DNA of 64,000 nucleotides from Metallyticus violacea (GCA_030762175.1 CM060831.1:68097001-68161000); one strand, 5' to 3'; numbered from the stretch's first letter, positions 1 to 12,269 are shown. Notes: generated by a model from the sequence alone, not told the origin. Numbers and translations: made by a program.

Positions 1-355
1 GGTCTATGTTGTCATTTCTCGACAAACGTTCTAGTACATGTTTAAAGAAAAGGGAGCGTTTTTCAAAAGATAGTGAAATAAGTATTAACTAATTAACTTT
101 TAATTTGCAATAGAGGACATGTGGCCATGTGCTTTAATGGTAGAATCGCCTCTGGTTTAATGAGCAATTTAGAGCTACTCTCCATGTTGACTACAGATGC
201 AGAGGGCAGACGGTTGATTTCTTCTTGCACAGACAACCAGAATCCTTAAGGAATGATTTATCTGTAGATAGAACCTTTCCGTATTCGCTCGAAAGTGAAC
301 TGTGGTTATGAACTCAATTGCATTGAATTTCATCACACAAAATGCCTTCTCCCGT
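1..355. other. No recognisable feature
   Basis: AT-rich sequence. The minus-strand frame that runs out of the neighbouring transposase relic continues here without recognisable similarity. Nothing else seen. Confidence 0.5.
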
Positions 356-800
356 GCTGTGACCACCATTTTCGCAAAACATCATCTGGTGGTCAATGAA
401 TTGCAACATGTTTGTAAAAAGCAATATAAATACGATTTTTCAAAGGTTCTTCGTGCAGCTATGCAATGCTTGTTGAAATTGCCCGCTTTCATTCTCTACA
501 CATTATTTGGCATCTCTTTAGGAAATTATTCATAACTAGCTGTATTTCATTTTGAAAAATCCTGAGGAATATTATCTTTGAGTTCTTGTATGGTGTGCAG
601 GTACGTCTTGTACATGGCATTTTTTAATTTATCCCAGAGATAATAATCGCAGGCTGTTAAATCCAGAGATGGGGGGGGGCACTAAACCCTACTATTTACC
701 CTGTCTTGTGGAAACATATTGTGAATTGGCTTTCATGGAATTATTCGCAGTGTGAGCAGTGGCACAGTCCTGTTCAAAAATGCATGAATTGTCTTATAAT
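356..800 (-). pseudogene. Tc1/mariner-type transposase relic (catalytic-domain C-terminal part)
   Basis: Read on the minus strand, about 610-690 gives a peptide of the form SLDLTACDYYLWDKLKNAMY followed by a TIQELKDNI-like stretch. This matches the SPDL..CDFFLW..LK..VY...P.TI.EL pattern around the third catalytic acidic residue of Tc1/mariner-superfamily transposases. In a shifted frame near 355-385, FCENGGH resembles the usual C-terminal xxNGGHFEHL ending. A G-homopolymer at 671-680 sits where the PPRSPDL motif should be and breaks the frame, and several stops follow. No N-terminal DNA-binding domain or terminal inverted repeats are seen. It is a dead 3' fragment. The family assignment rests on the catalytic motif and is fairly secure; the exact ends are not. 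Confidence 0.6.
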
Positions 801-2383
801 TCTTGGAATTAACACATGAATGGTACATAAAGAAACGCTGTGCTTTTGAAGACACACCAGGTATAATATAATTTATGTATACTGTTGAAACTAACAACAC
901 TACACACACCCGGGAACAGCTGCGTTACGACTGCGACAGTCAGCAAGGTCAACGAGTAAGGAAGCAGGCTTGATACCCTGCAAGGCAAACGAATGAAGAC
1001 ACGCTCGCTGATCGCACTGTATATTTAAGCTTTAAAATAATTTCAAAAAGACGGATTATAAACGGGTATAACTGGTATTCCTAAAAAACAATAGACTGTA
1101 ATAGGTATATTAGCTTAAAAAAAAAGCAAATCCAATCATTCCTTGCTTATGATTACATTTATTGCTTATTATACTCTTCTTTAACATTCCATGTGGTAAA
1201 CGACTTCATTTGAATCCCCGACCGCCGAAGTCAAATGGGCTATTAAGTATGCTTTAGAATCTAACAGACGTTACAAAATAAATGATTTGCTTTGAACTCA
1301 GCAATCATGCAGACAGCACGCAGTGGTTCCTTTGATATGTTCCTTCATAATTCCGTCAGTGGGTTCGAGAGTAGTCATTATACATAGGTAGGCGTCACAA
1401 TGTCTACCGCAAATCTGGCATGCTAATCAGGTCGAATGTGGCGTCAGCACCAGATGACATCATGCTAGTAGCAGGTGGCGCTGATTGCATGCATAGCACG
1501 TGTAGGGACGGCCAGTAACTGCCAAAAAAGATTCTCCCTCCTGTTTTGGATGATTTGTATGGCCCACCCACTACAGAGAGTAACATGTGTATTTTGTTTC
1601 AGCATTACAGCCTCTCGTGCCTGGTTTTCAGGATGGTGGTGGACCATTGTGGTTTAGTCTTAACCCCAAAAAACTTCACAATATATTTTGGCCAATTTCT
1701 ATGGCGTATACAACAAACTATATCGAATTTCCTCGTGATATATGTTTAATTTGAACTTAGAAGATTCATACCACGTTTTATTAATACAGTCTTAATGACA
1801 GAAGACCATCCATCAGCACCAAAACTCCCTCTGATGTCGAGAATTGTCACATCATGCATATGACACAGGTTCCTTACACACGAGTACTTGCATTGATTAA
1901 TTATGTTCAGAAAATAAAATATAACGAGTTTATAACAATATTCTGGCAGTTATTTAGAGACAAAAGTAAAATGTGTTAATGACTGCAATGATCGATAAAA
2001 TTGCTACATAGGGTGATGTAAATTTAACAAGAATCTATCACTTTAACTTGGCAAGAATTCGAACATTGGCCTTAAGCGAAAGACCTTTACTCCTCAATCA
2101 CATACATTAACTTTCTCTGACTCAGAGTTGCCTAGGAGAGCGAGTTGGCGTGTTGCCTGAGACCCTATTTCCGAGGTTAGCAATTTCATACGTCAATGAA
2201 CTGCATTTGTAAGTCATCATCTTTAAATTGCACGGAAAAGATATTCTTTAATGGTAAACACTACTGCAGCTTCCATATATTTCATTGAAGATGCTCTTAC
2301 ATAACACAACATTCAACACTTTGTGACACATGGATAATAAACAATTTTGTAGTCATGACAACCATCTGTAAGCGATTTGTATT
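801..2383. other. No recognisable feature
   Basis: AT-rich DNA with only short chance open frames (60-67 codons around 1404-1749). No repeat shared with the rest of the window is seen. A weak tRNA-B-box-like string (reverse complement of GAATTCGAAC) near 2050 is too degenerate to call. Confidence 0.45.
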
Positions 2384-2845
2384 TGATTTATTTACGGACT
2401 CTCTGTAACGTCTCGGGTCATCAGCGTCCCATTCAATTCAGGGCGTAAAACGGCCGAGAAATTTTGCTCAATATAAAATCTAAATTAAAAATAAAAATAC
2501 CTCTTAAATAAGGTATTAATAATCATAAAATTAAAGACAAAAATAAAGAAAATACAGAACAAACATAGTATAATAAATAATTACAATATATTTTGAATTA
2601 AAAATCTCATTTTATTCTTAAAACATAGGGGGATTGTAAATAACACAAAAAAAAATATAAGATTCTTTTTTTCAGGCTTGGGGTTCTTTATTGACACGGG
2701 ACCCACGGCTTTACTTTCCATCCGAAGGAAGCCATACTTCGGATATTTACGTCCGAAAAAAATCCACCGATCTTGGCTGGGTTTGAATCCGTGATCTTGG
2801 GGTTAGGAGGAAAGTATGGTTACCACTATACCACCAGAAACGACT
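2384..2845 (-). mobile_element. SINE-A copy 1, interrupted by an AT-rich insertion
   Basis: Minus-strand copy of the tRNA-Arg-like SINE. On the plus strand it reads tail first: ATTTATTTACGG, then the conserved body (GTCATCAGCGTCCCATTCA, ACGGGACCCACGGCTTTAC, CCGAAGGAAGCCATACTT), then the reverse complement of the B-box and A-box near 2780-2840. The body is split at about 2470-2662 by roughly 190 bp of very AT-rich DNA found in no other copy. The interruption is bounded by similar strings (AATATAAAATCT at 2470-2481 and AATATAAGATTCT at 2654-2666), which looks like a target duplication from a later insertion. Confidence 0.85.
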
Positions 2846-3391
2846 AGGCAAAGGAGAAAATAACTATCCTGGAGAGAAAGAATAAACATTAGATATCCTT
2901 GCAATGCTTCTACTTATCGATGTATTTCTGGAAAAATTATTGAAATACTTCTTTTTAAAAAGTAATGGATGAATATACCTTCAACTCCAGTGACTAATGG
3001 CAGACACAGTGGCGTCTTATTTGGTGTTACAGTGCAACTCTAAAGTAAAATTTCATTTGGGGTGTTAGGATTTTTCCTATAACCCATTTCACTATCATCT
3101 TCATCATTCAATAAGATGTAGTTCTGCCCAAAGGTTTACGAACAGAAAGTAGCTAATACTACCCAAGAGTCGGCCACAACAAATAGGTGGACATTTAAAC
3201 TTGATACCTATTTTTAAAACACTACATTTATCGGACTCACTATGAAAGTCAGTATTAAATTGTGGTTAAAATAAACTAAGAAACTGATGCATAAAATAGC
3301 GTGTAAAGAATTAAAAAAAAAATTCTATAAAAAGAACAGAACATTTTCCCATTATTACAAATTAAAAATGTACAGGATGATCAACAGTAGC
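2846..3391. other. No recognisable feature
   Basis: AT-rich sequence between SINE-A copy 1 and the ATT microsatellite. Nothing identifiable seen. Confidence 0.45.

Positions 3392-3436
<45 letters not shown>
3392..3436. repeat. (AAT)n microsatellite
   Basis: About 15 uninterrupted AAT/TAA units. It produces a spurious poly-leucine frame on the minus strand. Confidence 0.95.
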
Positions 3437-6400
3437 TCTGTGAAATAATAAAAGAATATAGTAAATTTTCCCTCCGTTCCTAAATATCGTAAAAAACACA
3501 GCACATTCCAAAAAATGGTACAGAAACAAGTAACATTTAGCTTCATATAAAGTACTGCGTATTTCACACTATGATATAAAGTTGATGGCATTGCAATATC
3601 ACACAGCAATATTTGAACTGTTGGCAAATTCAGTCTAGCTGCTAGTCTTTCCGCTTCTGAGAGCAGTTTGCTTTCTTCTATGAACTAACTTCGCCACCTC
3701 CCTTGATTGTAGGTACTACATATTTGCCCAATGAAAAATCTGACGTTTTTAACCTTAATACTCTCCTTCTACATTTCATGAACCTTTGTAATTACAGAAT
3801 TACATTATATCATTCAGTTGTCAGATGTTGTACTTTTGACTTTACGCTTCCAGGATTAGATTTAGTTTTGGGCTTCTACTAGAATATCATTGCAGGTACC
3901 ACTTTATTTATGTCCATAATGAGCTCTATTATAAATTGTGGTTTGTCTTACAGTGTACTAATAACATTTGCATATGCTTAGTCGTTGGTTAACCTGATTG
4001 ACTTCATTTTTATGTTGGACAACCTATTAACAATGAATTAATTATTTATTCAAGCTGTAAAATTTGGAAAGTTAAAACTGATAGCGAAGGTTAAATAGAA
4101 TAAAACAATAGGCATGTGTATTTTGTCCATAAATGTGAAATGACGATCGGTTTTGCGTTACTATCTGACGTCATCTTTAAAATCGACCAACGAATCGGGG
4201 GAAAAAAAAATGAATTATGACCAATCACAGCCGGATTATGGAGTGAAATTATCAAATTCGTTTTATCACGCGGCATGCATTTATTTATCTTGTGGTCAGG
4301 TAGCCAACTCTATACCTCCACTATATAATTTCTAAACACGCATCACTGACCACTTTTGCTAGATGCGGTGGGAGCTATTGATAGCAACAAAAACATGAAC
4401 AATCGACAATGATAACGCAAAATAGACGGTTCTTTAAAGCGTTTTGTGGTCCGTCAAATATACTAAAAATATAAAGAAACATATACAGACACTGTATATA
4501 TATTTTTTCTCTCTCTCACTTGGTATTAGAAAAACGAACGGTAGCGACTGTAATAGTCGGCTTTTGACGATTTCACTCTCACGGTTTCTGAATATATATT
4601 AATAAGTATAACAGTTTACACAAGTGTTAATATTCTGTGCCCGAATTTCAAATATATGACGTTTATTCATATTCTATTCATAAAATAGTCCTAAACCAGT
4701 ATTTTGCTCTTCTCTATTAGCATTACTGACAATCGGTATTCTTCTGTCGCAAGATTGGTTGAAAAGGTTGAGTACAAATATACAATTATTACAATTTTGT
4801 AAGCCAAGCTAGAGGAATTATATTTAAATTATTATAGAAAAAATCCAAAGGCCAGAAATGGTATATTCCCCTAGAAGATCCGAGAGAATCAGGGAAAGGC
4901 AAGAATGATATCTACAACTAAAATTAGTTGAAGAAAAAGATGATAAAGAAGATAACACCCAATTTGAATAAGAAGAAGAGAGCAGAACTGACAGAAGAAA
5001 GGAATAATGGCAGTTTTCGGGCGGAAACGAAGCAGTTGAGAGAAGAAGTAGACAGAGGGTCAAGAGAAGGAGAGAAGCGAAGGAAACTACACTGTCAACA
5101 CACCATGGTCCAGTATAGCTGTTGCTTGAGACCGGCAGCAACTCCACTGATGTCCAGGTTCCGTTGCCAGGAATTCCAGTGGGGAGCAGCCCGGATACCG
5201 AGCGTTAGCAGAAATGAAGACGCATAGAGTAAATTGGATAATAATTGTAAATTAATAAAGTTTAAATGTAATCATTGCTACTGGGTACCAGTTGCAATTG
5301 TAGATGTTATTATAAGTCATAGTAAATAGCCGTAGTGCTGGGTTCCAGTACCGGTTTTGTTTTTTGAAGTTTTAATTTTGTCATAGTATTAGTAATGTAG
5401 ATTTTTAAATCTGTAAAATTTAATTGTAATTTAAATTGTATTGAAAGATATGAGGAGTAAATAAATGAAATCTGGAGTATTACGTCCTGATGTAGAACCA
5501 AGATATCAGGATTAAGTATTGCAGAATTAAAATAAAAAAAAATAAAAATTTAAATTATTATTTTATTTGTGAATAAGTTCTAATAAATATCACTGGAAGG
5601 CTGAGTTTTTCAGATAAATTCACTACGTTCGTGGATTTATTGGTAATCTTATACCTTCTCATGACATCTGACTACTTCAGTGTGCATGAACATAATTAGA
5701 TCTCTGTGTGATCCCATTACTATCCTAGCTTTTAGTACGATCGAATTTGGCTCTCAAATTCCTGTTTCCAGACACATTTTAAATCCGAAAAGCGAATTGA
5801 TTGAGTTCAACAGGCAAATTAGGTAAATATTAAGGATATTCATAACACCAATAATAACATAACATGGAGAAAATACAAAATATAAGAAAAAAGAATATAC
5901 GTCCGTTGATAAGCGCCATTATATCCAGTTTTAGGTTTGTTATAAAACTATATATGTTTATAAGTATATGATTAAGGAAAAAGAATATATATATTAAAAC
6001 CAAATGTAAAGAGACACTGGTATTGAAAAGAAAAGAAAAATTGCTAATTACAATGCATGAATTATAGTTGAATAAATTAAAATAGTGACAGTATAAGTGA
6101 CAAACATTCACAAATTGGTTTCCTCGGCATCGTAGTGTTAACTAGCAGCGAGAAGAAAGAGCAATTCTTGGAGAAAATTAGAAAATACGCTCCATACCTG
6201 AAGAATCAAGGAGAGTGGTGTTTCGGCTAATTTCCAACTTCCAAAGCAAGCCTTTCTAAACGAGGGCTGAAAATCACTTAAGAGGAAACTTTTTGCGTCA
6301 CAGGCAATACATCGGAAATATATTTTAGCCTTTGACAAGCCAAAGCCAAAATGGGGAAGGCCGCTGAACAACATGCAGAACGGGAAATGAAAGAGGAAGA

Positions 6401-8419
6401 GTAGGAGGGAAAAATGGGGGGAAAGGAAAAAAAAAAAAAAAAACGATAAAGTCCATTATTTTATTTGACGCACTCTCTTCTTTTTGCGTGAGTGACACAA
6501 ATCCATTTTTTGCAAGCCCGCAAAAGTTTTCTTTATATTTATACACACTGAGTGTTTCCCCAAAGCCTGACTGAAGTGGCAGCAATAAGGGAGAAGGGGA
6601 GAGCGAAGAAAGAACCGGCGATACTCTTTTATATCTCAGTTCCGCATTCTCCCACAAGAGTGTGTGTTTATGATCATTCAGACTTTGAGTTCCTTCTTCT
6701 CCGCCCGGTCGGGGAAACAAAGCGATATTTCCAACTTTTTGTTTGGATGACACACAGATGGTTTATATTCCTTTTTTGTTACAGGAACAAACTTGTGACT
6801 CACAAGATTTTTATCTCTCAAGTATCAGCCGTATCTCTTCCTCTCAGCATTTGGCGTTAGTCACGGATTCCCTCAATAAAACGATGACTAGCTCGCAATA
6901 TTTCCATTTCCTTATGACTATGACTTTTCCAATGCATCATATGATAAATTAATTTTTTAATGTTGTGCAGCATAATCGCAAATACTTATGCCAAAATTTC
7001 CATATATTGTGGTATAAAGGGGGTTTAATAAATAATGAGTTATAAGAAGACACAGTTGTAACGGTCACGGATCAACAGTACCGCTCTTAACAATTGCGAG
7101 CGGGCTTTGAAAAACTTTCGCAGCTATGTGTATGGTAGGGGAAGTGGACACTGCGCGTACATAGTGAGAGTACTTGACGTTACAAGCTGGATCGAATGTT
7201 GTTAGTACTGCAATCAGGCTAGCTGCTGTAAAGAATCTGTTGCTGCTGGAGGAATGTCTTGCTGCTAGTCTCCGTGCCCGAGCGACGGCGAAGAGAGCCG
7301 AAGGTAATTATCACAGTTATATAGATAAGACTTCAGAATCAACGGCGCAATAGCGCAGGCAGTTAGACCATTGTGTTGCACTTTGTAAAGATTGGATAGA
7401 GGATTGATTCTTTCATTTTGGATTGTAATCCATAGCTGCTCTAGCAATATGTGTAGCTGCATGCAATTCGATATTTCCAATTTTTTAATATTTTTAATTA
7501 TGTTTACACTTTTAGTGTTTTATTAATTCCTAATGTCTTCATTTCTACTTTTATCTTATAAAGTATATCTGAAGAACTTCATTTTACTGCTTAAGGTCTA
7601 CTTTCTTAATATTTTTGTTAAAATCACTGTCATATATAAAAGCAGGGATTGCCATAACTTACAAAACTTTCATTCCTCGCTTTTTCCTCATGTCCCTCAT
7701 TGTTTCACTGAAATAATTCACTTATTTCTTCAATGTAATATTTTTTCCCATATGTTAAAAAGCATACCAAATTTTTAAACGTATTAGCTCGTTTCACTAG
7801 ATTTTTATTTATAAATATCTTTGCTTTAAACCTCTGAGGTCTAAGGAAAGCCATTGCTTTATTTTACTTGCATGTATTTTCATATAAAGTTTAGTAGCTA
7901 TTAAAACCTGTCATATTAAATAACACACTTGTCGAACTACTAGGTTTATTTATGACACTTTATTCTTGCTTGCAGTGTGTTTATCTGAATGGTGTTATTT
8001 TACGTTCTGCATCACTTAAATTGAACAGTAGCATTTTTTTCCTTAAAATACTCATCTATCCATTACATTGTCAAATACTTTTACCGTGATGCATAAAGGC
8101 AAAAAAGGTTGCCTTTGCACTCACAACAGAATATGCTTTTTCTAAATCATGTTAGGCTTTGGATATTAATCCTCCCATTATGTCTCACACTATTATTTAT
8201 TATATAAGAGTTAATTTATGCTTGTAAAATGTTCTTTCATACTAGCCGTCTGTAGGGCATAAGTATGAAAACTTCAGTCTGAGGCATAAGTACTCGTAGC
8301 ATTACGAATCGCCTCTTAAAGAACAAATCTCTCATAGTGGAGAAACTTTATAGAGTTCAAGAGCATATATATATATATATGTGTGTAATCCGATGAGATA
8401 GGTTCCGTGCTTGGAGTAG
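3437..8419. other. Long stretch without recognisable genes
   Basis: Mostly AT-rich. It contains chance frames, including one of 99 codons at 4928-5227 rich in Lys/Glu/Arg and one of 142 codons on the minus strand at 6325-6753 that runs through an A/T homopolymer. None resembles a known family. A GC-richer patch at about 7070-7310 ends in AAG|GTAATT, which could be a splice donor, but no coding frame supports an exon. An (AT)n(GT)n run lies at 8364-8386. Confidence 0.4.
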
Positions 8420-8503
8420 GGCATGGTAGCTAGTTGGTTAGAGCTTCAGCACGGAGGGCTTAAGATTCGTGGCATGAATACTGGCAGTGACTCGAATTAT
8501 TTC
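8420..8503 (+). mobile_element. SINE-D-like tRNA-derived head (fragment 1)
   Basis: The A-box-like TGGTAGCTAGTTGGTTAGAG is followed about 35 bp later by a decayed B-box (GGCATGAATAC) and then ACTGGCAGTGACTCGAAT. The last part aligns with CCTGGTCGTGACTTCGAAAT of the fragment at 11.2 kb. It joins directly to a reverse-oriented piece of SINE-A. Confidence 0.45.
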
Positions 8504-8575
8504 AAGTCATACTTAGGATTTTTACGTCCCGAAAAAATCCATCGACCCCAGCTGGGTTTGAACCCGCGATCTTGG
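8504..8575 (-). mobile_element. SINE-A copy 2 (head-region fragment)
   Basis: Only about 70 bp remain: the reverse complement of the region from the CTTAGGATTTTTACG body motif to the B-box (GGGTTTGAACCCGCGATC) and the start of the anticodon arm. Body and tail are missing. Abutment with a SINE-D head in the other orientation suggests insertion followed by deletion, or recombination. Confidence 0.8.
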
Positions 8576-9507
8576 ATATGCATGTTCAGGAAATTATATA
8601 GTGGAGGTATAGAGTAGGCTACAGTGGCCATAAGACAAATTCACGTCACATGATAAAACGGAAGTGATACTTTTTTTTCGATAATTTAACTCCGTAATCT
8701 GGTCATATTTTTTTTTTCTTTTCATTGGTCGATTTTAAGATGATGTCACATGAGTGAAAGGTCGATTGAAAGGGGAAGTTAAAACCAATGATTGTTAAAC
8801 TTTAGATTTTAACCCCTTTGATGCTTAAATATTAAAAAGGGTGTAATTGTTAACCCATTTTCTTTTTATCATAGCCTTGCAACCTAAATTGTTATTGGTT
8901 TGCTTTAATGCAAATCAGCAAAAAACAAAATCCAAAATTAAAAAGCCTCCCAAACTATGTTATAGTATTTAATATTGATTTATATTTTAAGTGCGGTTTA
9001 TACTTTTATATTTATATTCATATGGAAAAATAATAGTAGAAAAATTGCTGAGCATCTAATATAATAGTTGTATTTTAGTAACAAATTGTTTCAATATATA
9101 GCAAATATTTTCTGCAAGAAAAAATAAAATGAAAGCGGATTGGCCAGGAGTTCCGATCGGCTTATTATTAAAAAAATTTTTTTTTTTTTTTTTCACTCTA
9201 AAGCTGACTGATTTAGTTTTTATTCAGTCCGAAATCCAACAATAATCCAATTACGTCTTGGAGTTTAAAACTCTAAGTTGGTTAAATTAAGGTTTCATCG
9301 CCAATCCAACTTTGAAATTTCGATAGCACCTACTTTAAAGAGTAGGCAAATGCTATCACAGTTTTATCCTGTCTTTTCCCGGCAACCTGGACATTGTTAC
9401 TGTCGTTTTATAAGAAGGTCATTTACATTCTGAAAGTGATGTATAGATGAATAACATTTTAATCGTCACTGATTTGAAACTTCCTAACCAATATCTAAAT
9501 TGATGTT
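8576..9507. other. AT-rich DNA, nothing recognised
   Basis: Contains a poly-T run at about 9177-9193. No motif or shared repeat seen. Confidence 0.45.
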
Positions 9508-9767
9508 TTTATAGTGTTTAACGCCCGTTTTTACTACTGAGGCACACAGGCGGTGGACACTGATAATATATGAGATGAAATGATAAATTGGGAAAGGATT
9601 TTTTTAACGAAGGAAACGTTCCAGGCCTTCCGGGTATTTGGCATTTAAGAGGACTGAGGAAAACCTGGAAAAAAACCGCAATCAGGGAGGACGGTCCTGG
9701 TGGGATTCGAACCCCAGACCTTCCGCTCACGAGTCCGTGCCTTAACGACCTCGGCCACCCGTGGCGG
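9508..9767 (-). mobile_element. SINE-B copy 1 (nearly complete)
   Basis: Minus-strand copy. The 3' end (reverse complement of GTTAAACACTAT) is at 9511-9520. The body includes TGGGAAAGGATTTTT and GGAAAACCTGGAAAAA. The tRNA head at 9695-9767 carries GGGATTCGAACCCCAGACC (B-box) and CCTCGGCCACCCGTGGC (reverse of the acceptor/A-box). Flanks share TCTAAATT.AT (9494-9504 and 9768-9778), a probable target-site duplication. The head resembles class II (Ser/Leu) tRNAs: TGGCCGAGG..GTTAAGGC in the A-box region. Confidence 0.88.
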
Positions 9768-11164
9768 TCTAAATTTATTTGTTACTTACATTACATTTAT
9801 GTTCAATAAGCAAAGTGGGAAACTTTGTTCATAGCAAGAAGATTTTGGTACGAAATGGAAAAATGCAAAATAAAAATTTACAGAATGTTTCATCTCAAAC
9901 GATTGCATTAGCGATATTTAATTTCTTATATTATGCATAAAATTTCAGAAAAATACATAAACTTGAAAATGTTTGCATTTTAAAGTTCTTACTGTTTACG
10001 ATGAACGTAAATTTCGATTTATGAATAGGAATATGATATGTTTATAATTTTTTTATTATTTCATCCATTACACAGCTTCCTTGGAAACAGGTCTATCCCT
10101 TTAAATGTAACATTTTTCTATACTTAAGTCAGTTTTTTTTTTAAAAAAAAGACTCCTTTCTCTATCATTGTTTAAACCAAATGTTCTAACCAAATAAGCC
10201 AAAAAGATAGCCAAAGTATTACACGAAGAAAGGTTATTAAGTACAAACCTATAAAGCTACAGTTTGTTTCGATTTCTCATTGGAATCCTCCAGGATTGTT
10301 ACGGTTACTCTACCAAATCGATCTCCGCATTTCATTTCCCTGAAGAATAGTTCGCGAGTTTAGAAGGCAATTTCATTCTTACCTGCTCAGAATCCGAGAA
10401 GAATCGCTCAGCATGCTGGAATGGATCCAATCCTCCGTTCACGTGGATGGAGTTACTCCATTGGAATGCAAAACGAAAGCTTTATTTCTTTCCTCGACGG
10501 CCCACTTTAATCAACCAGGATCTGCATTGTTAAGCCCTATACATTTCTCTTATCAGCTGATTTTCTTCCCCAAGAAGATTCGTCAGATCGCTTGAGCGTT
10601 AATTTGCCACTGATACAGGGCATTCTACTTCACGTTCGGGTACGCCATGTGAAAAGACACGCGATCCCATTGACCTCGCACTAATTATGTACAGTTGCAT
10701 GGTTTCTAATGCCGTACCCCGCACGGCCCTAATCCTGTAATCATTACCCTTTCAGCCTCTGCAGCCAAATGATGCCGATGCTGATATGCATTCGATTTCC
10801 GATCACGTTACTACACCTCTTTTTTGTCTCTCCTTCTGTTTCTACTTATTCTATAGTAGTCCTCCGCGCTTTGCAGCTGCATTTTGTCCAAAAACAGCGT
10901 CTGTATTACTGTTTGTGTGTATATTTATTGTATTTTATGCTATTAACACATTGAATTATTTTCAAAAGGGGACTATCACATTGAAAATACTTTTTGAAGA
11001 GATATAAAATGCATTTTAACACAGAGTTACACTTTTTAGGAACAACGTTCGTTAACCTCAAGCATGTACCAATTTAGATCTCAGTCCGATAGACTAGTGT
11101 CTCTTAAAAACATTGCAGGTTAACAATATCGCATATGACAGATTAACTATTTGGTTTGTCTACG
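9768..11164. other. No recognisable feature
   Basis: AT-rich, with a moderately GC-richer portion at 10280-10760 holding short chance frames (60-73 codons). No family recognised. Confidence 0.45.
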
Positions 11165-11300
11165 CGCTTACCATCTGGCCACTATGGTAGCTCAGATGGT
11201 AAAAGCGTCAGCATAGCAAGCCGAATATCTCAAATAGTTGTGGTTCATGTCCTGGTCGTGACTTCGAAATCTTACTTCAAACAAATTAGACCTATGAAAC
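11165..11300 (+). mobile_element. SINE-D head (fragment 2)
   Basis: A-box-like TAGCTCAGATGGTAAAAGCG at 11188-11207 and B-box-like GTGGTTCATGTCC at 11239-11251. It aligns with the fragment at 11.88 kb, with 8-9 extra bases in the anticodon-to-T-arm interval. The A-box region is preceded by its own inverted copy (11165-11177), so the DNA is palindromic here. The extent downstream of about 11300 is unknown. Confidence 0.5.
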
Positions 11301-11408
11301 CTGGGACATTAGCAATAGAAGGTTCTTAATGCCTCTGCAGTAACCTTAGATGTCTCCAGGGTATTAAAGAATCAGACGGGGAGGGAAATTAGGGGTTGTG
11401 GTTGGACA

Positions 11409-11870
11409 ACCTGGCGGGTAGCTCAGACAGAAAAACTTGGCACTGGCATTAGGGAGGTCCCGGGTTTAAATTCCTTAGGGCCGCCCATAAGGAATTTTCC
11501 TTTCCATAAATTTTCCATTTCAGCATTTCATATCAGTTATTTCACTCCGTTTGTTCTGTTACAGGGTTGAGACTGAAGCGATATAACTTACCCTTAGGAA
11601 AGGATTCTGTCCCGCCGTCTGGTATGAAAGTGACATTTCTAAGTGGCTCAAACTCTTTGGAGAAAGGATTGCGCCGGAATTGGGGTGTTCTCGAAAAAAT
11701 GTTACATCCTTGCTTAGCTGCCCATGGATCCTGGCCCGGTGTCTCCCTCACCTCATCCCTTCCTCTCGGAGGTGCTTCCACTAAGGGTGTAGGCACAAAT
11801 GGTCATCCTTTGAGAAAAACCGAGATACCGAAGTATCCTCCTTCGACCCAAACCATCTGAATCCAAGCAA
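11409..11870 (+). mobile_element. SINE-C copy 1 (about 460 bp, with target-site duplication)
   Basis: tRNA-like head: GGCGGGTAGCTCAGACAG (A-box region) at about 11412 and GGGTTTAAATTCC (B-box) at about 11461. A long GC-richer body follows, and its end (GGAGGTGCTTCCACTAAGG, GTAGGCACAAATGGTCATCC) aligns with the copy at 60.9-61.3 kb. It is flanked by TGGTTGGACA (11399-11408) and TGGTCGGACA (11871-11880), a 9/10 match, so the boundaries are well supported. The 97-codon frame inside (11567-11860) is repeat sequence, not a host gene. Confidence 0.7.
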
Positions 11871-11880
11871 TGGTCGGACA

Positions 11881-11996
11881 GGGCACAGTAACTCAGATGA
11901 TAAGAGCGCCTGCACGGCAAGCCCAATATCCGCGGTTCCAGTCCCATCCGTGATCTTGAATTTTCCCTCTCTGACTGATTCCAAATCTTTAGATTA
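11881..11996 (+). mobile_element. SINE-D head (fragment 3)
   Basis: TAACTCAGATGATAAGAGCG (A-box region) and CGCGGTTCCAGTCCC (B-box) sit about 35 bp apart, as in a tRNA, with GCACGGCAAGCCCAATATC between them. It aligns with the 11.2 kb fragment and starts just after the target duplication of SINE-C copy 1. A poly-T run (12004-12025) follows. Confidence 0.55.
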
Positions 11997-12269
11997 GCAC
12001 ACGTTTTTTTTTTTTTTTTTTTTTTGCTATATTTCTAATTGTTATAAATAATTCTGTTTTCCTTTGATATAACATTTTAACATTAAAAAACATGTCGGTT
12101 GCGCTAATGCCGATTACTAGCATGCTCTTAATATATCCAAATATATCTTAAGGATTTGTGGCCTCCTCAGTCCCTCGGTCTAACCCCATGTGACAAACTC
12201 ACAAACTGTGGAAGAACTGAAATAAAATGTCCGCCAGAAAATAGTTAACTGTATCGAGTGATATTTTCT

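Noticed and set aside
2040..2180. Possible tRNA-derived repeat
   Set aside because: Weak A- and B-box-like strings on different strands, not at tRNA spacing.
3355..3627. Poly-leucine protein
   Set aside because: Artefact of the AAT microsatellite.
6325..6753. 142-codon minus-strand frame
   Set aside because: It runs through an A/T homopolymer, has no recognisable domain, and overlaps other chance frames.
7070..7310. First exon or promoter island
   Set aside because: A GC-richer patch and one donor-like string are not enough; no coding frame or acceptor partner.
9518..9809. Opposed frames of 70-73 codons, with similar ones at 60517-60786 and 12299-12556
   Set aside because: They are translations of SINE-B, not genes.
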